Shown: piece after piece, positions 11,710 to 22,225 of the stretch
How the letters are laid out: each line of letters starts with the position of its first letter
How positions within the stretch are numbered: the first letter of the stretch is position 1
Origin: Massospora cicadina
Taxonomy: Eukaryota; Entomophthoromycota; Entomophthoromycetes; Entomophthorales; Entomophthoraceae
Length of the DNA: 64,000 nt
Reading direction: 5' to 3'
Assembly: GCA_022478985.1 (NCBI GenBank)
Contig: JAKSZP010012168.1
Span: 33,908-97,907 of the forward strand
Program-made: the position numbers and the translations under genes
The notes under the pieces: generated by a model
What the model was told of the DNA's origin: nothing
The model's input: the letters and a program-made list of their open reading frames with translations, nothing else
The model's database searches: none

Positions 11710-12132
11710 TTGATTTTTGAATTGGGCGCCGCAGTGGTTACCCTCTCAACTATGGACAACTCTGTTCAAAACCAGACAGAAGAAACAATTTCTCCTGCAC
11801 TTGTACTCCCAATTTTCGCCCCAGCTAAAATCCCTGACCCTGGATTTGACATACCCACTATCTCCTCAGTTGTTCTCAAGTTGGCCGAATCTCCAAATAA
11901 ACAGAATTCCGCTTATTTCCTTGTCCCTATGAGAATCAGTGTCAGTCCTCATCATGTATCCTTAGAAGCTCTGGTGGATACTGGAGCGGCGGGGAATTTC
12001 ATGAGTGTTGAGTTGTCACAGCAAATAAAAATTGGAAATGGATGTAGGCGCCTCAGTAATGGTGGCCTCATCTACTTACCAGTCTTTGTATGTCATTTGC
12101 CAGCCATTACATTTCTCAATCCACCAATATAA
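11710..12132 (+). pseudogene. GYP-3 protease (start of the surviving polyprotein)
   Basis: The frame 11710-12132 gives a variable linker and then EALVDTGAAGNFMS at about 11963-12010, the retropepsin active site with DTG intact. The frame breaks shortly after and continues in another frame from 12032. Normally several hundred residues of gag precede this box; here only about 95 residues of linker do, and they lack capsid motifs. The first Met is therefore probably not a genuine start but the edge of a gag deletion. Confidence 0.8.
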
Positions 12133-13160
12133 CTTCTGCAATCGTTTTTTGGCCGTGCTGAACCTGGTATTTCTGGTGATCTTGGGGGTGGGATGGTGGC
12201 TCCAACAACATGTAAGGATTCATTTGGAATTGACTACATTGTCATTTGCTAATGACGAGTTGGAGGGAGAGTTCCCTCTGATCAACACCCTCGAGAAAAT
12301 CCAAGGAACCAGCTCTATCACCACCCTAGTTACTTCCGCGGGCATTCCGGCTGAGTTTCCCAAAAATTTAATGCCATATCACAGAATTTTTGACATGGAA
12401 AAGGTGGATCGTTTGCTGAAACATACTAGATACAATTGCAGATTTTGGACAACTGTGGAGTTGGTGAACATCAATTGCCCGTTGTATCCCCATATGGCGG
12501 AAGAAGAAGTTGCACTCAATACCTGGTTGGATGATATGTTAAAAAAAGGTTGGTTGTTTAAAGAAACGTCTCTCATCGCTTCCCCCATCATCTTTGCAAG
12601 GAAATCGGATGGATCGCTCTGCCCTTGCATGGATTACAGTCACCTGAACAAAATAACAGTTACAGATCCCTACCCATTGACCCTGGAGCAAACAATCAGT
12701 CAGGCAATTGCCAAATCCCAGGTGTTTTTAAACTTGACCAGGTGAACGCTTTCAATCAGATTTGAGTAATGGAAGGATAAGAATGGCTGACTGCAATCCA
12801 AATGAGGTGAGGCATTTTCCAATTTCGCATAATGCCCTTTGGGCTGAAAAATGCTACCGCTATGTTTCAATTAATGATTGACAATGTGTTAGGGGATCTC
12901 CGTTTCTCCTACACTATTGCTTATATTGATGACATCCTAGTCCATTACCCAACTCCTGAGCAACATGCTATCGACTTAGAAGCAGTGGTGGTTGCTTTGC
13001 ATAAAGCAGGCCTGTTCCTCAAAGTTTCCAAATGCGAGTTTTACAAGGAAGAGGTTACGTTTCTCAGAAACTTGGTACTTAAAGAAGGGGTTGCCATCCC
13101 CCCCAAAAATTAGATGCAATCCGAGAATGGCCAACCCCTACTACACAGAAGCAGCTTTGA
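12032..13160 (+). pseudogene. GYP-3 reverse transcriptase
   Basis: The frame 12032-12745 runs from the protease tail into RT: YPHMAEEEVALNTWLDDMLK, then SPIIFARKSDGSLCPCMDY, HLNKITVTDPYPL. A TGA at 12743-12745 and further stops interrupt the palm region. The frame reopens at 12832 with MPFGLKNATAMFQ and an intact YIDD box at 12922-12933, followed by LHKAGLFLKVSKCEFYKEEV. Both catalytic Asp residues survive. The connection region continues at 13079-13200 in shifted frames. Confidence 0.88.
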
Positions 13161-13166
13161 AGTTTC

Positions 13167-13760
13167 TTGGGTACTATTATTTTCCTAAAGAAATTTTCTC
13201 CTGCACTTTCCCAGTTGGCCGCTCTGCTCCACCCCCTCACAGGGAAAAACGTACTGTTTTGTTGGACCCCCAAATGCCAGCAGGCGTTTGAATTGATTAA
13301 GGAAGTGTTTGTGTCTCCTCCCATTTTGAAACATGCCGATCCCGTCAAACTGTATATTGACACATGCAATGCTTCATTGGTAGCTGTTGGTGCAGTGCTG
13401 CTTCAGGACCACGATGGCCTCAAACATTCAGTCGCTTATTTCTCCCAAAAATTCACTGCTACGGAGCAGTCCTAGGCCATTTATGACAAGGAACTGGCCG
13501 CTGTTGCATGGGCATTAACTCATTGATGGTACCTGTTGCAAGGTGCTCATCATGAGTTAACAGTTCGCACAGATCACCAAGCTCTCTTGTATTTTTGCAA
13601 GCCCCAAAAATTGGCATACCGGCAAGCCTGAACCTATCAGGACCTGTGCACTTTTAACTACAAATTTGAATTCATCAAGGGTGCACTAAATGTCCTTCCC
13701 AATTTCCTATGCCATAGTCCCACTCACTGCCCCTTGGAGCCTGAGAAAGAGAATCTCAAT
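13167..13760 (+). pseudogene. GYP-3 RNase H
   Basis: The piece 13167-13475 includes KLYIDTCNASLVAVGAVLLQ and HSVAYFSQKFTATEQS. After a TAG the frame continues with IYDKELAAVAWAL, a TGA at 13524-13526, TVRTDHQALLYFCKPQKL and a TGA at 13629-13631, then FEFIKGALNVLPNFLCHS, the end of the domain. The catalytic Asp and Glu positions are visible. The TGA at 13629 falls where the family has a conserved Arg (RQAR pattern), consistent with CGA to TGA. Confidence 0.85.
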
Positions 13761-13820
13761 ACCATGATTCCTGCCACTTAAATCCTATCAATCGCTCCCT
13801 CCGTTGTTTCCTCCACAGCG

Positions 13821-15115
13821 TTGTCACCTGATGGTCCATTATTGGCCCAGGTATTAGCCAGTCAAATGGCCTGCCCTGAGGGCGTGGAGTTGATTGAACA
13901 CTTGACTCACTCGAGTCCCAAACAAACCCTATATTCTATAGAAGAAGGTCTCATTTACTTTTTCTCTCATGTTTGGGTCCCTCCCTCCTTCCGCCTGAAC
14001 TTATTCCGCGCACACCATGATCCCCCCGCAGTCAGACACCCCGGTAACAAGAAATGTATTGACCTGATCAAGTGAACCTTTAATTGGGCAGGACTGACCA
14101 AAGAGGTTCTGACTTGGATCGCCAATTGTGTTACTTGTGCTAGGGCCAAGTCAGATTGTTCCAGAAACAATGGCCTTCTGCACCCTTTACAACAGGCGGA
14201 AGGGCCATGGACCTTGGTGTCCATAGATTTCATTGTCAAACTTCCCTGCTCCAATGGGTTCACAGCAGTAATGGTGATGTTAGATTGCTTTACCAAATTT
14301 CCCCTGTTTATTCCTTGTACTTCTGCAATTACGTTAGAAGAAACGGCGCATCTATTTGTTTGCCATGTGTTTTCAATGTTTTGTCTTCCCAGGAAATTGT
14401 TAGTGACAGGGGTACCCAGTTTACCGCCCAGTTTTGGAGTGAACTCTTGTCAATCCTTAAAATAACCCCCTGTCAATTCATGGCATATAATCCCAAGTCC
14501 AACGGCCAGACTGAGCGGGTTAACCAAGTTCTTGAACAGTACCTGCGTTGTTATGTGGTAGCCATGCAAGATACCTGGGCCGATGACCTGCCTCTTGCCC
14601 AACTCGCATATAATAATGGTACTCACGCTTCCACAGGTTTTTCACCATATGAAGCAACGTTGGGTTATAACCCATCGTTCTTAGTTGGAGCATGCTTGTG
14701 GCCAGAAGTGCAAGCTGCCGCGGATCATGCTGGCCATATTCAATCGACCCAAGCTTTATTGTGGGAACACCTTACTAAAGCCATCAACAACTATAAGCAA
14801 TTCATGGATAAAAAGCACCTTCCGGGTCATGACTTTAAGGTAGGTTCTTACATCATGCTTGATACCCGCCATTTGCAAATCCAAACCCCTTCCCACAAAT
14901 TCGCCACCAAGCGTTCAGGTCCCCACTTAGTGGAGGAGGTATTGGGTAATGGGGCGTTTCAGTTGAAGCTTCCCTCACATTGGAAGCAACACCCAGTTTT
15001 CCATGTATCCCAGCTGTCACCCTTCAAGGGTGTGATTCCCACAGACCCAGAACCAATCGTCATCAACAATGAGGAGAAAGCTGAAGTGGAGGCCATCCTG
15101 GCATCTCAGAAGTTG
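13821..15115 (+). pseudogene. GYP-3 integrase
   Basis: The N-terminal zinc-binding HHCC domain is spread over 13990-14160 (FRAHHDPPAVRHPGNKK, then IANCVTCARAKSD), with a TGA at 14073. The core has all three acidic residues in place: LVSIDFIVKLP at 14214-14250, IVSDRGTQFTAQFW near 14397-14440, and NGQTERVNQVLEQ near 14500-14540. A frameshift near 14390 separates the first from the other two. From there the frame is open to 15118 and covers the integrase C-terminal domain (FHVSQLSPFKGVIP). Integrase joins element DNA to the chromosome. Confidence 0.9.
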
Positions 15116-15260
15116 TGACAATCAGTACAATACCTGGTGGCCTGGAAAGGATATCCAGCTTATGAAAACAGCTGGGTCAAGGCGTGTGATTGCGTGAATT
15201 GTATGGACCTGGTTGATGCTTTCCACACATCCCACCCTGAGGCTCCCCGCCTGCTGTAGA
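15116..15260 (+). pseudogene. GYP-3 chromodomain
   Basis: Directly after the integrase frame, beyond an in-frame TGA (15116-15118), the same frame reads QYLVAWKGYPAYENSWVKAC and then DLVDAFHTSHPEAPRLL before a TAG. This is the chromodomain pattern (YLVxWKGY, W, then a C-terminal helix ending F..HP) found at the C-terminus of chromovirus integrases, where it binds histone marks. The TGA sits at a basic position of the family and is probably CGA changed to TGA. Confidence 0.88.
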
Positions 15261-15351
15261 AGGCCGCGATGATTATGGCTATCAATTTACCCAAAGCGCA
15301 TAAGAACGTGGCTCTGGTGAAGTTTCCTGGCGGGGAGGCTGTCCCTTTGGA

Positions 15352-15366
15352 TTAAGGAAAGGGTAG
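15352..15366 (+). other. GYP-3 polypurine tract
   Basis: The run AAGGAAAGGGTAG ends immediately before the 3' LTR start TGTAAG at 15367. This is the expected plus-strand primer and fixes the LTR boundary. Confidence 0.7.
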
Positions 15367-16506
15367 TGTAAGTCTCAGGGAGTGCCCTTTGGCTCTCAAT
15401 CGAGCTATCTTTCTGTTACCAAATAAGAAAACACTAAAGAGGATGGCGGTACCCCTCATCACCCAGGGCGATCTCGCCCACGTAGTTGATGAGCAATGGG
15501 TGACAGCCTGTCCGCTTTGGAGCCCATCCCAATTCCCTCACTCACCTTGGCAGAACTGTTGCAGGGAATCAGTTAAATCTGTGCTGAGATTATCGAACTG
15601 AAATTAGTCAGATCTAATTTGGGTGGCAATCAGGCTGATGGCCAAAATTTGAATGGATGTAAAAGCATGAAGAATGAAACATTGGCTGGATCGCCCAACA
15701 GTTCTGATTCGACCCCAAAATCAGTAGAACAAACTTTGGGCGCCATCGACGAGAGTCTGAAACCCTCTGATAGTAATTTGGGCTTTGTGCCCAATGGGTT
15801 TCTATCAACTGAACGAATGGTTAATTGACAGAGCGTGGGTGGGTTAGCCATCCTGAACCCATTTCCAACCAAATGTTCCCATCCCTACATTATATGGGCT
15901 TGGGGGATTTCCATCACTCATTGGGCTAAACACTGTCATGCTAACCGTCGGAAATGTAATTGACCCCAGTCCAGACGTTTGAGGTCAAACTGACAGACTC
16001 GACCCGCTGCCAAATTTTGTGATGATGGTTCCCAAAGAATAAACCCTCCCTCTACCAACCAATTCACCAGTTAGGCCAAATTTGTGGATCCTGACCACAC
16101 TTTTACCAATCAACCACTGTTTATTCAGTTGCAAGGTACTAAGAAGATTGTTGGTCGATTTTTCTTACTTTCCTTTCAAAATAACATTTTACAAAAAAGA
16201 AATTTTTATTTGTTTATTTTTCCCCCTTTGCCACATCCCTGATGGCATTTCTCTGGTGGTCCGTCACCCTGCATTTCAGGTGGGCTTTACCAATTCTTTT
16301 GGTCACCATGGCTCCCTCTGTTGCTGATTGGGTCCAGCGAGTACTCCTTACCTTAATGCTATGTCACCACTTTGTTGAATCACACTTCCTGGCTCCATAT
16401 CAAGTCGCACGGTTGGCAATGCCCCTAGCATTCTGGCTTTCCTTTTGGGTGCTCAAGCATCCCAACTGGCAGGTTGGTCTAAACTTCTTCTGCCATTTCC
16501 ATGACA
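15367..16506 (+). repeat. GYP-3 3' LTR
   Basis: It matches 10531-11674 end to end, from TGTAAGTCTC to CATGACA. It is followed by GCTTC (16507-16511), the right copy of the target-site duplication, and then by the resumed GYP-2 reading frame. Confidence 0.92.
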
Positions 16507-17790
16507 GCTTCTCACCAGAATGCAGATGGCTTATTGCAGTTGCCAATGGTCCAGTGGGTATACCTGCAGGCGGATGAGTTATTCCAGAGAATAGTTGACG
16601 GAGAAATTGGGAACAATCCCTGAGAAATCTAAGGTGCACTTCAAAAAGTGATGGAAAATACCGAGACCATAGATGGACAAGTGTTTAAGACAATTAATGG
16701 GAAGCAGTTATTATTCCTGAAGCCATCAGAAAGAGCAGAGATAGTATTAGCAGATCACAAGGTTGTCAGCATGGATGCCTGAGAAAGACAACTGACCATA
16801 TTTGCCAGTATTATTACTGGGAATTGATCAACTACAATGTTGCAGATTATCTAGGTTATTGTGTGGAGTGCCAGCTGAACAAACCACATAAGAATACAAC
16901 TGGATACTGACTGGTCCATCCTGGATTTGCATGGCACATGGTGTCTATTGACGTAATGGGACCATTGGCGATGAGCACAGGAGGAGTCAAGTACATCATA
17001 GTAGCCATTGACCATCTGATGAGATGGGTTGAAACAAAGGCCCTAATGAGAGTAGACGCCACCAGTACTGCAAGGTTCATTTTGGATCAAATAGTATACC
17101 AGCATGGATGTCCGCAGGTCCTGCTTAGTGACAATAGGACCAACTTCATGTCTCGTGTGATCCTGAGGTTAAATGAGATAATGGGGATCTCAGGAGTCAT
17201 GTCAGTACCTTACCAGCCAGAGAAGAATGGAATGGTAGATCAGATCAATGGAACGCTGGCCATGACGCTGAGGAAGCTAGTCGCAGGGAGAACTTCCACG
17301 TGGGGAATGTACCTGAGTTTGGTGACGTTTGCATACAAAATTAGTCATCATACGGCGACGGGAAAGATGCCATTTAAATTGTTATATGGGAGAAAGGCTG
17401 AGTTGCTACCAATTTTATATTCAGAGGGGGAACCTACATCGGGGATGAGTACTGAGCAATACCTGAACTGACTGACGAGTATCCTGATTAATATGCAATC
17501 ACAAGAATTTGATACAACCTTAAACAAAAGGATACAAGAAAAATTGACGGATGACATGAACTGACCTGCCTTAGAAGAATATCAAATAGGAAAAAGAGTT
17601 GCCTATTGCAATACGCATGGTTTTGGATGAAGAAACAAATAATATGTATTGTGATCAGGTCCATTTGAAGTAATCGCCAAGATGGCAGCTAATGCTTACT
17701 CCATCAAGAATCTCTTGGGTGGAAGAGTTGTGAATTGAGTCCACGATAAGTATCTAAAATCGTTGGATTAATAAAAGAGATAAAAAGGTC
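16507..17790 (+). pseudogene. GYP-2 RNase H end and integrase, resumed after GYP-3
   Basis: Immediately after the duplication the frame reads HQNADGLLQLP, the normal end of gypsy RNase H, completing the phrase cut at 10530. The integrase zinc domain (about 16740-16880) is badly eroded. The core is open at 16938-17471: MVSIDVMGPL (first Asp), VLLSDNRTNF (second Asp), then NGMVDQINGTL, where the family Glu is Asp (GAT at 17238-17240). The C-terminal end reads ANAYSIKNLLGGRVVN near 17690-17735, stopping near 17770. Its closest pattern in the window is the GYP-1 integrase. Confidence 0.88.
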
Positions 17791-19832
17791 CCAAAGGACC
17801 GATGAACCATTAAGTTGGTCATGTCCTGATGATTAGTTTAAGTCTGAAAAAGGACCTCTGAACCAATCTAGATGATTAAGTCTGAAAAAAGGACCTCTGA
17901 ATTATAGAAAACTGACAGTTTTAAGTACCTAGGACCCGGTTTGGGGGAAAAAGATGGACTGCTGAACCAAAACAAGGTCAAGTCCCATAGGAAAAAAAGA
18001 ATAAAGATAAAGAGTTGATAAAAGATAGTGGGAAAAAATATATAAACTGCACAGAGAAAAAAGCTGATATATTTTTTATAATTTTTATTTTTACTAATTG
18101 TCCTTGGTATGGGGATGATTCTGCCTATGTTATCTCTTGGGGGAGGGAGGACGGATTGCGGTAGGGAGGAGCAGCCCATTAAATTGATATGTGATCAGAT
18201 GCTAGCGAGGGTGAGACCTACATGAAACCACATTTGTTGAGCGGACGCCAAGCTCTGCAAAAAAGTGACTAGGGGAAGGGAAATTGTGATGTCAGATGAA
18301 GCTAATCGCAAAACCCTGGAGTAAGGAGAAAAAGCAACAGTATAAAAAAGGCAATCAGCGAATAACCCTGAGTAATCCTGATATGGCACCAGATCCAGAA
18401 GATTAGTCCTGAGCGCCTGATGATGGGCTTCATCAAGGACACCAGACATATGAGCTGGCAACGAAGAATGGATGCTTGACAGGGGTTGCTGAATCATGCC
18501 CCCTATCAATGCTTCAGCAGAAGATACCGATGGGAAGTGCCAGAGAAGAGATAGTCGTGCAGAGAGCAGGTTGCATCCTGAAAGTGGTGACTATGGGATT
18601 CTAGGAAGATAAAGCTGAATGAACGGTGGAACCCAGGAGAGGCTGGAAGCTTCATGGACCAACTTCAAAGAACTTGGCCAGCAAAGCGAAGAGCATAAGC
18701 GGTGGTATCCTGATCCAGGATGTTAACATGATCAGAAAGATTCAGTGCTATAGTCAAAGCCTTGGTGACTTAGGCCCAGAGTTCAGCGTAGGGGAGCTCA
18801 AAGTGAATAATGTTACTGATTGTGAGCTTGAAGACCAGAACATTAGGTTTGTGATATTGACTGAGTCAGAAGAGGAACTCATGGAGCAGGTCTGACCCAG
18901 AAAGAAATGAACATGATCCATAGCAACCTGGCATAATCTCTGGAGCATCTATAACAATGTTTGGAGCATCAGCAAAAGGAGCTTAATCCAGGAGAGTTCT
19001 GAAGTCCAACTCTGGAATTGACGGCAGAGGAAGAATTGGCTGAGAGTTGTTCAAAACGATAGCCAGCCTGGTTTCAGAAGGATTAGTTATCGTTTCTGGT
19101 AATTTGATTGAAGGACTAGCCACTGGCGCCAGACTAGGCGTATGAGTCCTGGAAAAACCATAAAAGAGGTTCTGCCGAGCATTCCAACTCATCTGCTGGA
19201 AGAGATGGAGGTCTGGATCAGACAAACTATTCAGGAGCTGCTGGTATCGCAACTCAGAATTTGACATATGAGCTGGACAAGAGGGGGAATGTCAGACTTA
19301 TATAGAAGTTGACATTATACACTTTAAAATCCATTAAGCTCCAATTTTGGAGAAATTAATCTCAAAAATAATGAGATAAGCTCTCCAAGGGAAGAATTAT
19401 GAATGACTTGAGCCAAGAGATTATGAGAGAAATAAAAAGGGCAAATAAGAAATAAGTATTCTTAATTGAGCCATGAAACAAACATCAATGGCAAGAGTCT
19501 CTTGTCTAGGATGAGGAGAAAATCAGGAAATCAAGGACGCCAGACTAAGAATCCTGAATATGACAGTGTGTCATATACCCTGATGGGGGAAAACTGGATC
19601 CCAGGACTAATATCATCATGAGTAAATCGATCAGCCTGGCACAACAGTAGATCATGGGCAACTGTGCTCTGAGAAGGTGGTAGCGAGGAGGAAAAGGAAG
19701 AACGCCATATGTTGAAGGTCGTCCCAAGCAGCGTTGAGTATTGATGAGTGTACTCTGCTTGAACCAATGAAGTATTTGACCAAGTGTCTGAAATGGTGTT
19801 CTCATGCCCTGGTCCTTTTCTCGCTGGAAATC
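17791..19832 (-). other. GYP-2 spacer between pol and 3' LTR, with antisense open frames
   Basis: About 2 kb separate the end of pol from the polypurine tract, far more than a minimal gypsy element needs. No plus-strand retroviral domain is visible. On the minus strand there are protein-like frames at 18983-19267 (MSNSELRYQQLLNSLSDPDL, Met start, 94 residues), 18195-18509 (104 residues, hydrophobic C-terminal half) and 19531-19868. A plus-strand frame at 18626-18895 overlaps and may be a shadow. Near 17795-17965 a motif like AAAAGGACCTCTGAACC recurs four times. Some plant Tat-lineage elements carry an antisense ORF here; whether this is one is unproven. Confidence 0.4.
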
Positions 19833-19847
19833 TAGGCAAGAGGGGGA
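19833..19847 (+). other. GYP-2 polypurine tract
   Basis: GGCAAGAGGGGGA lies directly before the 3' LTR start (TGTTTTGGAA at 19848). It is the expected plus-strand primer. Confidence 0.75.
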
Positions 19848-20975
19848 TGTTTTGGAATTTTTTCCCATATTCCCAGCCTGCTAGATTACCTGGTATCACC
19901 AGGGAAAAATTCCCTAAGGCAAAGTGAATCAGATATTGGTTGGCCCAAGTTTTGGAGGAACTACATTCAGGGGATTTTGGGATATTCACCTGGTTGTATT
20001 CATCAGGGATTGATCCGGACAAATACTTAAGATTTTATTGGCAGAGTTGCTGATAAAATAGAGGCATCCGATAGTGATTAACTATCAGGTGTACTGATTA
20101 GTATTGGTCAGGTTTCATCACTGACTGATTTGGAATGAATAGCAAGTTGTGAGGTAAGTGATGCCGCCTGAAACTAGAAAATCAATTGGTTGGTGAGTGA
20201 CCTACCATAAAGGGTAATAAGTCCCATTATCTAAGCAGGTCACTAGCCAAATATGGTTGGTTCGCTTGATTGAGAGGAAAACGTTAGGGACACGTTTTCT
20301 GAATCTTTCTATTTAAGGTCTCGAGAATGTCCAATGATGGAATCCTATTTAGGATGGGGGAGACCATTGCTGATGAGACAAGGATGGGTGATTCAATGGC
20401 AATGACTGCCATTTCATTGAAGAAGTGTCAGTTGAGGGTTAGACAGCTGAATTCCCCACTATATATATTCCTAGTATTTACTATAATAAAAACAGTGTTT
20501 ACAGTATTTACAAGATTACATAAATAATTCAGTTTATAGTTAAACTATCAGCTTCTATTGTGTTGTTCTGTCCCAAGGATATTATTGCAGAGGGCAATAA
20601 TTGGAAGACTCTCAGAGAGAAGAGTAAAGATCCAAGCGGGGATCTAGAGAAGAAGGAGCCACAATCAGGGATAGCTGCCAACTGTGTGTTGGGCCAAAAG
20701 AGACTGTCACCAGGGTATCTTAGTGAAGATTGGGTGGACAAGAGCATATGGAACAAATCACTACAAGTACAACTTCACAAGTATTTAATTGGGAATACTG
20801 GCCGAGCGTTGGGCCAAAATATAATTCACTCAACTACAGATAATAGTCTCCATACTATTATCAACTAATATTCTATTCTATACAATGCGACAAAGTGCAC
20901 AAGGAAACCAAACATGTGCAGTAAAAAGGTTATTGGCTTTCTTGCCAATAACAACCACTTAAGTAAATTTTTACA
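19848..20975 (+). repeat. GYP-2 3' LTR
   Basis: It starts TGTTTTGGAATTTTTTCC and ends AATTTTTACA, matching the 5' LTR throughout. The right flank starts TTAGGTCTAGG and belongs to a minus-strand gag-like region, not to the continuation of the left flank. Confidence 0.9.
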
Positions 20976-21870
20976 TTAGGTCTAGGACTATAACTCTTCC
21001 CAGGTCCCTGACCTCCTGTTCTCCCTGACTCCTCACCATTTCCCTGGCAGAACCCTCCATGGATATTTCCAAAATTCCTGGGTGATCCCTGCCAACCTCC
21101 TTGACCTTTGCGAGCCACTGTGGGCGACTGACCTCTTCCTAGAGACATAAAATCCTCCCGCCAGTTTTGCGCCAAGGCCAATTGTTTCTCAACTGTACCG
21201 CCAATGCAATTTCTTCAGCCAACATACTCTGAACTTTAGCAGCCGCCATAGCAGCTAACATATCCACTTGCAGCCCCTGTCAAAACATTTGTAATGGGTT
21301 GTTAATCTGAGACTCATGCTGCTTTTGCCAAAAGTCAGAAAATCCGCCCACATTCTTCACCAAATCATGCCCCTGACACACTGTCAGCAAAGCTGACCAC
21401 ACTTCATCCTGCGCCTCATCCATACGGGCAGCCTGGTCAATCCGATCAACACACTCATCCATGGATCCTGGGAGGCGACCTTTCTCTTCAATCAACTCTT
21501 GCACCCACCCCGCCAGATCCAATGGTAGTGCCTCCACAATTTGCACAATCTGCAATGAGAAAGGGGTCCCCCTCCCATTGCTTGAGCCAACTTCACCTGA
21601 AAAAATTCACGACATTACTTAGTAAATCTTCTCCAAAGCTTCCATGGGCAATGCCACCTGACCTTTTGGAGATGTAGATCCTCCATGGCTCTCCTCCACT
21701 TTCATGGGACTTGCACCACATACTCAAACCAACTATATTATTACAAATGTTAGTGAGAAACTCACCATCACCATTGTCAACACACGGTGATACCATTCCT
21801 CCCCTCCCATGGCTACCACCCCTTCTTGGGGCCCCCACAAGACCAACAAAGATGTATTTGAGTTGCATCT
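20976..21870 (-). pseudogene. Gag-like remnant of a minus-strand gypsy element
   Basis: On the minus strand 21555-21280 gives an open 91-residue frame, MQIVQIVEALPLDLAGWVQE continuing LIEEKGRLPGSMDECVDRID, which resembles the C-terminal part of Ty3/gypsy capsid. Downstream (21181-20930) a Gly/Arg-rich stretch (MALAQNWREDFMSLGRGQSP) resembles a basic linker before the zinc knuckle. Upstream (21868-21593) another broken frame leads to block X copy 2. This gag differs from the GYP-1 gag at 4.1-6.1 kb, so the DNA to the right of GYP-2 may come from a different element. Confidence 0.55.
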
Positions 21871-22225
21871 AATGTAACAGGTGGGTTCACACCCATATGC
21901 CACAAAGGAATTGGGAAGTAAGACCTAAGTTACTGACCATACTAGAGATAGGCCTGCCAAAGCCCATCCTCAAACCCTTCCACCATGCCTCATTGTTGCC
22001 ACATATTACTGCACCACTGTCCTCATGAGGCTGCACATCAACAGCAGGGTCTGGGACCATGAAAGGGCTGAGAACGACGCCAACGCCATGCAAAGCTCAC
22101 TGGTTGAGTTCATAATTCCAATCCAATACTTTTATATAATTTTCTAATAAAATAATATCTTTCTGTAAGCAAGCGATTTTTATTTGATTTTCTGTTTTTT
22201 GTAGGAGATGCAACTGGCCCTTCAG
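21871..22225 (-). repeat. Block X, copy 2
   Basis: It matches 6098-6443 in the same orientation, including GGAATTGGGAAGTAAGA and CAACAGCAGGGTCTGGGACC. It extends to AACTGGCC at about 22225, where copy 1 is cut by GYP-2. Confidence 0.75.

Larger units (their letters stand above)
10531..16506 (+). mobile_element. GYP-3, chromodomain Ty3/gypsy element without gag
   Basis: LTRs of 1144 and 1140 bp bracket an internal region of only about 3.7 kb. The first recognisable coding motif, about 290 bp after the LTR, is already the protease box; no capsid or CCHC sequence is present. RT, RNase H, integrase and a C-terminal chromodomain follow in order. The chromodomain and integrase style place it among chromoviruses, whose chromodomain steers integration to marked chromatin. 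It is inserted in GYP-2 pol with a 5-bp TSD. Its coding frames have fewer stops than GYP-1, GYP-2 or GYP-4, in keeping with being the youngest of the stack. Confidence 0.92.
6444..20975 (+). mobile_element. GYP-2, Ty3/gypsy LTR retrotransposon (host of nested GYP-3)
   Basis: Two LTRs of about 1.13-1.17 kb (6444-7609 and 19848-20975) flank a primer binding site, a coiled-coil gag, protease-like sequence, RT, RNase H, integrase, a roughly 2-kb spacer and a polypurine tract. After subtracting the nested GYP-3 (10531-16506) the element is about 8.5 kb. All genes carry stops, and the RT box (YMDN) and the integrase Glu position (Asp instead) are mutated. The 5 bp outside the two LTRs (TGGCC and TTAGG) do not match, unlike a normal TSD. 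Confidence 0.9.
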
